Positions 1 through 6,457 of a stretch of 13,699 nucleotides of DNA are shown here, piece after piece (within the stretch, counting starts at the first letter, position 1; every line of letters starts with the position of its first letter). The stretch is from a bacterium (lineage in GTDB: Bacteria > Patescibacteriota > Patescibacteriia > Patescibacteriales > GWC2-42-12): the NCBI GenBank assembly GCA_030655095.1, contig JAURWF010000014.1, positions 1 to 13,699 of the forward strand, in the 5' to 3' direction. The translations under genes and the position numbers were made by a program. Below the pieces are notes generated by a model. The model saw nothing but the letters and a program-made list of their open reading frames with translations, did not search any database and was not told the origin of the DNA.

Positions 1-305
1 CTGACAACCTGCCAAGCTTCTTTATTTTTTTCTTTTTCAATGCCATCTTCTCTGTTCTTAATTAAACTTGTAAAAATTGGAATAAAACCAGCTGACAAAG
101 CTCCCAATATTAATAAATTAAAAATTAAATCAGGAATACGAAAAGCCGCATAATAAATATCTAAAGTATCACCAGCGCCAAATTGCCCAGCTAGAATTCT
201 ATCACGAAATATGCCTAAAAATCTGCTAATTAAAGAAGAAGCCGCAATTAATAAGGCGGCTGTAGTAATACCATTTATTTTTCCATGGAATAATCGTTTT
301 ATCAT
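1..305 (-). CDS. murJ: MurJ/MviN lipid II flippase, N-terminal part (cut by window edge)
   Basis: This reading frame is absent from simple complete-ORF lists because it runs off the left edge; about 101 residues are visible from an ATG at 303-305. MurJ is the inner-membrane flippase that moves lipid-linked peptidoglycan precursor outward. The visible part has a short basic amino end, a first membrane helix (about residues 11-28), then the family signature SRFLGIFRDRILAGQFGAGD at 27-46, followed by LDIYYAAFRIPDL and LGALSAGFIPIF. Arg28, Arg34 and Asp49 match the functionally important Arg18, Arg24 and Asp39 of the E. coli protein; the position of E. coli Arg52 seems not to be an arginine here. 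The ATG lies 5 bases after the stop of the upstream phosphoglycerate mutase gene, so the two are probably co-transcribed. Family assignment is secure from sequence; full length and intactness cannot be judged. Confidence 0.9.
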   Translation of the reverse strand, partial: MIKRLFHGKINGITTAALLIAASSLISRFLGIFRDRILAGQFGAGDTLDIYYAAFRIPDLIFNLLILGALSAGFIPIFTSLIKNREDGIEKEKNKEAWQVV

Positions 306-310
306 ATTTT

Positions 311-1912
311 TTATATTAGACTCCTGCCTGTCATTTCTTCTGGTTTTTCTATACCCAACGCTTTGAGTATTGTTGGCGCTACATCAGACAAAACGCCTTG
401 AGATTGAACCATGCTTAAATCACCTCCTGGCGCATCTTGTTTATTTAAACTCTTACCCTCATATTGCTTACTAACTATAATAAAAGGCACTGAATTATTT
501 GAATGTTCTTTATTAATCATGCCAGTTTGCATATTAAACATACATTCAGCATTACCATGATCAGCGGTAATAAAAATTAAACCATCTTTTATAAGGGTTG
601 ATTTAACAATTTTACTAACGCATTTATCAATAAATTCCGCTGCTTTAATGGTTGCTTTCAAATTACCCGTATGACCAACCATATCAGCATTAGCAAAATT
701 TACTAAAATAAAATCGTACTTATCATTATTAATCTCTTTTATAAGCCTATCAGTCACCTCAGATGCTGACATTTCTGGTTTTAAGTCATAACTAGCTACC
801 CCAGGTGAAGACACTAAAACATGATCCTCTCCCAACGATTTAGTTTCATCACCACCATTAAAAAAATAGGTTACATGGGCATATTTTTCAGTTTCAGCTA
901 TTCTTAATTGGGTTAATCCGGCTTGCGATATAGTTTTACCTAAAGTTTGTTCAATTATTTCTGACAAAAAAGCAATTTGTACAGGAAGAGCTTTTTCATA
1001 TTCTGTAAAACAAATAAATGATAAATCTTTTAAAAATTTTTCACGTTTAAATTTAATAAGTCCTGGAAGAACAAAAGCTTTGGTAATTTGACGAGTGCGA
1101 TCAGCGCGAAAATTAAAAAATATAACAGCGTCTCCATCTTCTACTAATCCTTTTGGTAATCCATCTTCTTTGCAAATAACTGTTGGAGTAAACTCTTCAT
1201 CAAAAATTTTTTTTTCATAACTTTCAGCAATAGCCACTGTTGCTGATTGGCTCTGGTTGCCTTTGCCTAAAACCATTGCATCATAAGCTTTAGCAATTCT
1301 ATCCCAATGATTATCTCTATCCATAGCATAAAAACGACCAGACAAAGAAGCTATCTCGCCCAAACCGTTATTGGCTAAACTTTGTTCAATTTGTTTAATA
1401 AAATCAATCCCACTATTATATGATGTGTCACGACCATCTAAAATGGCTTGAATATAAAGCCGTTCAACCCCCTGCTCTTTGGCTAAAACCAATAAAGCTT
1501 CTAAATGATCAATAGAAGAATGCACTCCCCCGTTAGAAACTAATCCCAATAAATGCAATTTTGATTTATTTTTTTTAACATGAGAAATAGCGGATAAAAG
1601 CCCTTCGTTTTTATAAAAACTATTATCGCTAATAGCTTTATTTATTTTGGGTAAATTTTGATAAAAAATTCTACCCAATCCTAAATTTAAATGCCCAACC
1701 TCACTATTTCCAGACTCACCCCATGGCAAACCAACTGCTTCGCCTGAAGCTCTAAGTGTCATAGCAGGATATTGAGAAATATACCCATTAATATTAGAAA
1801 TATTCGCCTGACTAATAGCATTACCACTACATGGTTGAGCTACTCCCCAACCATCTAAAATTACTAGTACTACTGGTTTAGGTCGTATTTGTTGTTGTTT
1901 CTTATTTGCCAT
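311..1912 (-). CDS. gpmI: 2,3-bisphosphoglycerate-independent phosphoglycerate mutase, copy 1 (533 aa)
   Basis: Converts 3-phosphoglycerate to 2-phosphoglycerate in the cytosol through a phosphoserine intermediate, without a bisphosphoglycerate cofactor, using two divalent metals. The length is normal for the family. Visible active-site residues, matched to the Bacillus enzyme, are Asp20 (VILDGWG), the nucleophile Ser70 in GNSEVGH, His131, Asp159-Gly-Arg-Asp, Arg193 and Arg199 (GRFYAMDRD), Arg269 and Arg272 (FNFRADRTRQ), Lys343 (ETEKYAHVTYFFNGG), Asp410 and His414 (ADMVGHTGN), Asp451-His452 (TADHGN) and His470 (EHSNN). All are present, so it should be active. It starts 16 bases after the stop of a second gpmI and ends 5 bases before murJ. 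The leader before the ATG is A/T only, with no Shine-Dalgarno. It has a longer loop near residues 483-505 than its neighbour. Confidence 0.96.
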   Translation of the reverse strand: MANKKQQQIRPKPVVLVILDGWGVAQPCSGNAISQANISNINGYISQYPAMTLRASGEAVGLPWGESGNSEVGHLNLGLGRIFYQNLPKINKAISDNSFYKNEGLLSAISHVKKNKSKLHLLGLVSNGGVHSSIDHLEALLVLAKEQGVERLYIQAILDGRDTSYNSGIDFIKQIEQSLANNGLGEIASLSGRFYAMDRDNHWDRIAKAYDAMVLGKGNQSQSATVAIAESYEKKIFDEEFTPTVICKEDGLPKGLVEDGDAVIFFNFRADRTRQITKAFVLPGLIKFKREKFLKDLSFICFTEYEKALPVQIAFLSEIIEQTLGKTISQAGLTQLRIAETEKYAHVTYFFNGGDETKSLGEDHVLVSSPGVASYDLKPEMSASEVTDRLIKEINNDKYDFILVNFANADMVGHTGNLKATIKAAEFIDKCVSKIVKSTLIKDGLIFITADHGNAECMFNMQTGMINKEHSNNSVPFIIVSKQYEGKSLNKQDAPGGDLSMVQSQGVLSDVAPTILKALGIEKPEEMTGRSLI

Positions 1913-1928
1913 TAAAATAATACAAAAT

Positions 1929-3506
1929 TTAAATTATTAAACTTTTTCCAGTCATCTCTTTTGGTTTATTTAACGCTAATAATTCTAAGATTGTTGGCGC
2001 TATATCACCCAAAACTCCTTTTTCTCTTAATTTAATTTTATTTAACAAGCGTTTATTAACTAAAATAAAAGGGACTTGATTAGTTGAGTGTTCAGTATCA
2101 ATTTCCCCTGTTTTTAAATTAATCATCTCTTCAATATTACCATGATCAGCTGTAACTAAAACTGTGCCATTAACTTTAAGATATTCACTAACTATTTCGC
2201 CTAAATATCCGTCAACTTTATGACAACATTTTATGCCAGCATCTAAATTTCCAGTATGACCAATCATATCAGGAGAAGCAAAATTTAAAACAGTAAAATC
2301 GTATTTATTTTTATTTAAATTATTAATAACTTCTTTTTTTAATTTTTCAGAACTCATTTCTGGAGTAAGATCATAAGACTTTACATCAGGAGATGGAATT
2401 AATCGCCTAGCTTCACCATCCACTGGATTTGCATAACCACCATTAAAAAAGTAAGTAACATGCGCGTATTTTTCTGTCTCTGCTAAATAAAGTTGTTTTA
2501 ATTCTTTTAGCGCTATTGGTAAAGTTTCTTTAATATCAGCGCTAGGATAAGCGCTTAAAATACTATCTAAATCTGGGCCAAAATCAGTCATAGCAACAAA
2601 GCGCAAATTTTTTACATCCTTCGTTCTACTAAAACACTCGCCATTTAATAAACAAAACTCTTTTTGTACAAATACTTTAGCTAATTGTCTAGCGCGATCT
2701 GATCTTAGATTAAAAAATATAACGCTATCATTATCACTAATTCGTGGCGTCATTTTACCATCTTGATAAATAATATATGGCTCAATAAATTCATCATTTT
2801 CACCACGATTATAGCTTTCTGTAATAGCTGCTTCAGCACTTTCAGCTTGCCTACCTTCTCCGCCAACTAAAGCATTATAAGCTTTTTCTGTTCTTTCCCA
2901 TGTTTTTTTTCTATCCATAGCATAAAATCTACCAATTATAGTAGCTATGCATTCGCCATTTTTAAAAGTTTTTCTTATCTCTTGAATTAATTTTAAAGAA
3001 GAATATTTTGGTGAATCACGGCCGTCAGTAAACAAATGCAAATATACTTCTTTAACTTGATAATTTTTAGCTAACTCTAACAAAGCTGATAAATGCTTCG
3101 GATCGCTATGAGCGCTCATTCCATTAGAAATCATACCCATTAAATGAAGTTTGCTTTTATTTTTTTTAACATGTCTTATTGCTTCAAAAAAAGCTGGGTT
3201 TTTATAAAAAGTTCCATCGTTAATACTTTTGTCAATTTTTATCACATCTTGTTCAACTATTCTTCCAGCACCAATGTTCATATGTCCTGATTCAGAATTT
3301 CCTGGTTGATCAGCAGGCAAACCAACATATTTCCCATGAGCAAAAAGTTTAGTTGATGGAAATTTTTTAATTAATCCATTCATTGTTGGAGTTTTGGCTA
3401 ATGTTATAGCATTCCCAATACTAGGCTCGGCAATTCCCCACCCGTCTAAAATAACGAGAATCATTGGTAAAATATTTTTTACTATTTTTTTTTCTTGTTT
3501 TGCCAT
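1929..3506 (-). CDS. gpmI: 2,3-bisphosphoglycerate-independent phosphoglycerate mutase, copy 2 (525 aa)
   Basis: A second, clearly diverged member of the same alkaline-phosphatase-superfamily mutase, directly upstream of copy 1. All catalytic positions are kept: Asp21, nucleophile Ser71, His133, Asp161-Gly-Arg-Asp, Arg193, Arg199, Arg268, Arg271, Lys346, Asp413, His417, Asp454-His455 and His473. It differs at family-conserved spots: the nucleophile motif is GNSESGH instead of GNSEVGH, and the loop around the substrate histidine reads NGMSAHSDPKHL, longer than the usual GGVHS type of copy 1. The two copies share blocks such as HVKKNKSKLHL and AETEKYAHVTYFFNGG, which argues for ancient duplication or acquisition of a relative rather than a recent copy. 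The ATG is 26 bases after the enolase stop, so the next glycolytic enzyme is encoded just upstream in the same probable operon. Both products look functional; whether they differ in substrate or regulation is unknown. Confidence 0.95.
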   Translation of the reverse strand: MAKQEKKIVKNILPMILVILDGWGIAEPSIGNAITLAKTPTMNGLIKKFPSTKLFAHGKYVGLPADQPGNSESGHMNIGAGRIVEQDVIKIDKSINDGTFYKNPAFFEAIRHVKKNKSKLHLMGMISNGMSAHSDPKHLSALLELAKNYQVKEVYLHLFTDGRDSPKYSSLKLIQEIRKTFKNGECIATIIGRFYAMDRKKTWERTEKAYNALVGGEGRQAESAEAAITESYNRGENDEFIEPYIIYQDGKMTPRISDNDSVIFFNLRSDRARQLAKVFVQKEFCLLNGECFSRTKDVKNLRFVAMTDFGPDLDSILSAYPSADIKETLPIALKELKQLYLAETEKYAHVTYFFNGGYANPVDGEARRLIPSPDVKSYDLTPEMSSEKLKKEVINNLNKNKYDFTVLNFASPDMIGHTGNLDAGIKCCHKVDGYLGEIVSEYLKVNGTVLVTADHGNIEEMINLKTGEIDTEHSTNQVPFILVNKRLLNKIKLREKGVLGDIAPTILELLALNKPKEMTGKSLII

Positions 3507-3521
3507 AGGTTTATTGAATTG

Positions 3522-3552
3522 CCTAACACCTTTCAGTTAATACCTAACACCT
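3522..3552 (-). repeat. 10-bp direct repeat flanking the enolase stop codon
   Basis: The 10-mer CCTAACACCT (plus strand) occurs at 3522-3531 and again at 3543-3552, separated by 11 bases that contain the enolase TGA stop (3533-3535). The right copy encodes part of the enolase carboxyl terminus (EVLGIN) and the left copy lies in the spacer before gpmI copy 2. It looks like a minimal, decayed version of the word arrays found at other gene ends in this window. Confidence 0.75.
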
Positions 3553-4798
3553 CTTCTATTTCCATTAATCTATTATACTTTACCACTCTTTCTCCACGGG
3601 ATAAAGATCCTGATTTGATATATTCTGCGCCAACAGCTACTGCCAAATCAGCAATAAAATCATCTGTAGTTTCGCCACTTCTATGAGAGACTATAATTTT
3701 ATAATTATGTTTTTGCGCTAATTTAACGCAATTAATTGTTTCTGTCAAAGTCCCAACTTGATTTGGTTTAATTATAATAGAATTAGCTACTTTTTCTTTA
3801 AGCCCTTGACGCAATCGTTGTTCATTTGTGACAAATAAATCATCACCAACCACAAGTAATTTTTTGCCAAGTTCTTTAGTTAGCTCTTGCCATCCTTGCC
3901 AATCATCTTCGGCTAATCCATCTTCTATAAAAATAATTGGATATTTTCTTAACCATTCATTATAAAGGCCTACTAAAGTCATATTAGTAAAATAAGCCTT
4001 ATCTAATTTAAAGATATATTTTTTTGTTTGTTGATCATAAAGGCCTGATGAGCCAACATCAATTCCTAAGCCAAAATCTTTTCCAGGAGTATGGCCTACT
4101 TTAATAGCTGACGCAATAATTAATTCAATGGCTTGAATACTAGAAACAATGTCTGGTGCATATCCTCCTTCATTGCCAACATCAGTATCAAAACCAGCGC
4201 TTTTTAATACTTTTCCTAATTCATGAAAAATCTCAGCTCCCACTCTAACTTTTTCTTTAAAGCTAGTGTCTAGCGTCGGAATAACCATAAACTCCTGAAA
4301 ATCTAAATTAGTATCAGCATGTTTACCTCCATTAAAAACATTAAAACAAGGCGTCGGTAGCTTGTAGCTTGTAGCTTGTAGCTTGTAGCTTGTAGCAATG
4401 TATTCATATAATTCTATTCCCGAGGTTAACGCACCTGCGCGAGCGCAAGCTAGAGATACTGATAAAATTGCATTAGCTCCTAATTTACTTTTATTTTTTG
4501 TTCCGTCTAATTTTATCATTAAATTGTCTATATCTTCTTGTTTAGTTACGTCCATGCCAATTAATTCTGGCGCAATTTTTGTTTTAATATTTTTTATAGC
4601 ATTAAGAACTCCAAGTCCACTATATCTTTTAGAATCTTCGTCGCGTAATTCTATTGCTTCATGAATACCAGTTGAAGCACCAGAAGGCACCCCAGCTTTA
4701 GCAAATAATCCATTGTTTAAAATAATTTTAGTTTCAATTGTAGGATTGCCACGAGAATCCAAAATCTCTCGAGCAATTATATTTTTAATTTTAGGCAT
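3533..4798 (-). CDS. eno: Enolase (phosphopyruvate hydratase, 421 aa) with a repeat-encoded loop
   Basis: Dehydrates 2-phosphoglycerate to phosphoenolpyruvate, directly after the reaction of the two adjacent gpmI products. The amino domain (about 1-130) begins with IIAREILDSRGNPTIE and holds the mobile loop GVPSGASTGIHEA at 37-49; the barrel domain follows. Visible catalytic residues are Glu169 (QEF), Glu210 (GNEGG), metal ligands Asp247, Glu292 and Asp319, Lys344 (IKPNQVGT), His372-Arg-Ser (SHRSGET) and Lys395. Residues 135-147, between the YEYIA helix and PTPCFNVFNGG, are encoded by a 7-base tandem repeat and read as ATSYKLQ repeated almost twice. E. coli enolase has a variable loop of nearly the same length there, so the fold should tolerate it. 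The gene starts at ATG 4796-4798 and stops with TGA at 3533-3535. A 10-base direct repeat flanks the stop. Confidence 0.97.
   Translation of the reverse strand: MPKIKNIIAREILDSRGNPTIETKIILNNGLFAKAGVPSGASTGIHEAIELRDEDSKRYSGLGVLNAIKNIKTKIAPELIGMDVTKQEDIDNLMIKLDGTKNKSKLGANAILSVSLACARAGALTSGIELYEYIATSYKLQATSYKLPTPCFNVFNGGKHADTNLDFQEFMVIPTLDTSFKEKVRVGAEIFHELGKVLKSAGFDTDVGNEGGYAPDIVSSIQAIELIIASAIKVGHTPGKDFGLGIDVGSSGLYDQQTKKYIFKLDKAYFTNMTLVGLYNEWLRKYPIIFIEDGLAEDDWQGWQELTKELGKKLLVVGDDLFVTNEQRLRQGLKEKVANSIIIKPNQVGTLTETINCVKLAQKHNYKIIVSHRSGETTDDFIADLAVAVGAEYIKSGSLSRGERVVKYNRLMEIEEVLGIN
4357..4396 (-). repeat. Heptanucleotide tandem repeat inside eno
   Basis: On the plus strand GTAGCTT is repeated exactly: five full units starting at 4357, 4364, 4371, 4378 and 4385, and a partial sixth (GTAGC, 4392-4396). 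On the coding strand the unit is a rotation of CTACAAG. Because 7 and 3 are coprime, the array reads as a seven-residue peptide cycle (A-T-S-Y-K-L-Q) in any frame with no stop codon. Gain or loss of one unit would frameshift enolase. Heptanucleotide repeats (STRR) are established in cyanobacterial genomes; here the array lies inside a conserved glycolytic gene. Confidence 0.95.
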
Positions 4799-4839
4799 AA
4801 ATATAAAAAAAGTTAGTTAGTTAATTTTAAATTAATAAT

Positions 4840-5607
4840 TTATAGCCATTGTGCTGTAAACAAAATTAAAAGCAAACTAATTAAGCCTATGCTTAAATAT
4901 ATTTTTATTGCTTTTTTATTTAATTTATCAAGCAAATGATCTTTCATTAAACTAGCTAAAATATAATAACCAATAGTTAAAATCAAACCAGCAATATTAT
5001 AATTAAAAGGCAAAAAAGAAATTGACCATGAAAACTCAATTAAAATTAAACAGCAAACTAGAATATAAGGTAACCCTTTTTTAAAATCAATTTTATTAGC
5101 CCAAATAATTTGATAAACGATTAGAAAAATAATTACTGACATAATTATTTCTAATATCCAAATCGGTAAGTTAAGAAAAGATTGTAATCCGTAAATAGTG
5201 GAAGCCGTGAGAAAAAAAGTCAACAAATTGCCATAAGATGAAATATTTTCAATACTAAAAGTTTTATAAGATTGCGGGCGAATTAAATAATAATAAACGC
5301 AGTATAAATAAAAATACAAAAATATTATGCTGGCAATAAATAATAATTGTATTAAAATTTTATTATTATTATTTAAAAATATTGAATAAGCTATAACCAT
5401 TGATGACATTAAAGCTGGTAAAATTAAAAAATTCCACCATTGTTTGTCAATCTTGCTAGCTTTAGTTAATCGCCATACTGTAAAAAAAATAATTAAATTA
5501 ATTAATACTAAAATTATATAAATCATCTTTGGATAGCCAAAAAAAATCTCTAAAAAAACAAAAACAATCAATGGTGTTAATAATGGCAATAAATAATTAT
5601 ATTTCAT
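4840..5607 (-). CDS. Uncharacterised multi-pass membrane protein (255 aa)
   Basis: I do not recognise a family. The protein is very hydrophobic, with about nine predicted membrane segments spread over its length (near residues 5-22, 27-46, 56-74, 80-102, 118-136, 145-168, 176-194, 198-217 and 230-252), short polar connectors and no visible enzymatic motif. It ends with the last helix, LLILFTAQWL. I chose the ATG at 5605-5607, which lies 2 bases after the stop of the preceding gene; an in-frame TTG at 5623-5625 would add six residues and overlap that gene by 16 bases. No convincing ribosome binding site separates the two options. The close coupling to a single-pass protein gene upstream and the 41-base gap to eno downstream suggest one operon. 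The pair may act together at the membrane; this is inference from position only. Confidence 0.7.
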   Translation of the reverse strand: MKYNYLLPLLTPLIVFVFLEIFFGYPKMIYIILVLINLIIFFTVWRLTKASKIDKQWWNFLILPALMSSMVIAYSIFLNNNNKILIQLLFIASIIFLYFYLYCVYYYLIRPQSYKTFSIENISSYGNLLTFFLTASTIYGLQSFLNLPIWILEIIMSVIIFLIVYQIIWANKIDFKKGLPYILVCCLILIEFSWSISFLPFNYNIAGLILTIGYYILASLMKDHLLDKLNKKAIKIYLSIGLISLLLILFTAQWL

Positions 5608-5609
5608 AA

Positions 5610-6023
5610 CTAATTGTTTATCCAACTATAATCTATTTTAATTTGATCAATTATTTGTTGAGCGATTACTTTTTCTGTTTCATCTTTGTTCATTAACCAA
5701 TTTTCAATTCTAGTCAACGCTAAAATTAAATTAATATGTAAATCTTTGAATTTAGTTGGCACTTGCAAATTAAGTAATCTATTTTTTATTTGAACTATTT
5801 GATCTAATGTATAATTATTGTTAACTATTAATTTTTCATAATTATTAAAAATCTTCTTTACTTGTGTTTGATATTTTTCTTCTAATTGCGCAATATCAAC
5901 ATTTGCTGTCGTTAAATTTGATTGATCAACTTTTTGTATTGTTTTAGAAGTAAATACTAAATAAATAGCTACTAATAAAAAAACAAAAATTAAACTGATT
6001 AAAATTTGCTCTCTTTTTATCAT
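5610..6023 (-). CDS. Uncharacterised single-pass membrane-anchored protein (137 aa)
   Basis: I do not recognise a named family. A short basic start (MIKREQ) is followed by one hydrophobic segment at about residues 7-25 (ILISLIFVFLLVAIYLVF), then a soluble region rich in helix-forming residues that, by the positive-inside rule, should lie outside the cytoplasm. No lipobox cysteine and no signal peptidase site is obvious, so an uncleaved anchor is most likely. The segment around 73-110 (LDQIVQIKNRLLNLQVPTKF, then KDLHINLILALTRIENWL) looks like a helical hairpin. It stops with TAG at 5610-5612, immediately before the multi-pass protein gene, which implies translational coupling and perhaps a complex. 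Upstream, its whole 93-base spacer is largely a GACTTT word array. Confidence that it is a gene is good; the function is unknown. Confidence 0.75.
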   Translation of the reverse strand: MIKREQILISLIFVFLLVAIYLVFTSKTIQKVDQSNLTTANVDIAQLEEKYQTQVKKIFNNYEKLIVNNNYTLDQIVQIKNRLLNLQVPTKFKDLHINLILALTRIENWLMNKDETEKVIAQQIIDQIKIDYSWINN

Positions 6024-6051
6024 AATATTAACTTTTTAAAATTATTTTACA

Positions 6052-6120
6052 GACTTTACAGACTTTTGACTTTATGGACTTTATGGACTTTACAGACTTT
6101 ATAGACTTTATGGACTTTAT
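6052..6120 (-). repeat. GACTTT word array (mixed 9- and 7-base units), 8 copies
   Basis: GACTTT starts at 6052, 6061, 6068, 6077, 6086, 6095, 6104 and 6113 on the plus strand. Spacing is 9 bases except one 7-base step. The units are GACTTTACA, GACTTTATG, GACTTTATA and the short GACTTTT. The array fills most of the spacer between the 109-residue gene and the 137-residue gene, and its last unit contains the stop codon (TTA at 6117-6119, TAA on the coding strand) of the 109-residue gene. The same words recur at 11581-11713 downstream of lepA, in the same orientation. Confidence 0.93.
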
Positions 6121-6446
6121 AATCCAAGGCTTTTGGCGTCAATTTCTTGCCAATCATTAATCACCTCATCCCATTTAAAAACATTTAATTTAGAACTTTT
6201 TTCATCTTGACTATAAACATATTCTATTTTTGTTTCAGAACCAATGCGACTAGAATAAATTGTTTTTTTATCCAAAATAGCTGGCTTAATAGTATATTCT
6301 AATTTTATTTTTCCTAATGGTCCTTGAAAAACAATGTAGTCAATATCAATTCCACCAGCTTCGTCCAAATGATCTTGACCAGAATCTTCAACGGAAAAAT
6401 TATCTTTAATTTTTCCTACAATATTTTGCCATTTTTCTAAAATCAT
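6117..6446 (-). CDS. Conserved-looking small soluble protein, unknown function (109 aa)
   Basis: I cannot assign a named family. The product is a small acidic protein without signal peptide, membrane segment or cysteines. It begins with a short helix (ILEKWQNIVGKIKDNF). The centre has alternating hydrophobic residues typical of beta-strands (IDIDYIVFQGPLGKIKLEYTI, about 33-53, then the polar turn DKKTIYSSRIGSETKIEYVY), and the end is tryptophan-rich (FKWDEVINDWQEIDAKSL, 90-107). The pattern of glycine turns and charged strands looks like a real folded domain, not a random frame, and I would expect homologues in other Patescibacteria. It starts 11 bases after the malic enzyme stop, so the two are very probably translated from one message. 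Its TAA stop is part of the first word of the repeat array that follows. No function is proposed. Confidence 0.75.
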   Translation of the reverse strand: MILEKWQNIVGKIKDNFSVEDSGQDHLDEAGGIDIDYIVFQGPLGKIKLEYTIKPAILDKKTIYSSRIGSETKIEYVYSQDEKSSKLNVFKWDEVINDWQEIDAKSLGL

Positions 6447-6457
6447 AATTTTAAAAA

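Noticed and set aside
3533..3535. TGA read as glycine (code 25 of some Patescibacteria)
   Set aside because: The enolase ends at its natural length at this TGA and reading on would run into gpmI; no conserved protein here contains an internal TGA.
3495..3686. Plus-strand open frame of 63 codons over the gpmI-eno junction
   Set aside because: It lies opposite conserved enolase sequence, has no family features and no promoter; it is a shadow frame.
4398..4664. Plus-strand open frame of 88 codons opposite eno
   Set aside because: Fully antisense to conserved catalytic-domain sequence of enolase; the composition follows the complementary codons.
4821..4832. GTTA tetranucleotide repeat in the eno leader region
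   Set aside because: The three GTTA copies lie slightly to the left of this span (about 4812-4823) and are too short to separate from chance in AT-rich DNA.
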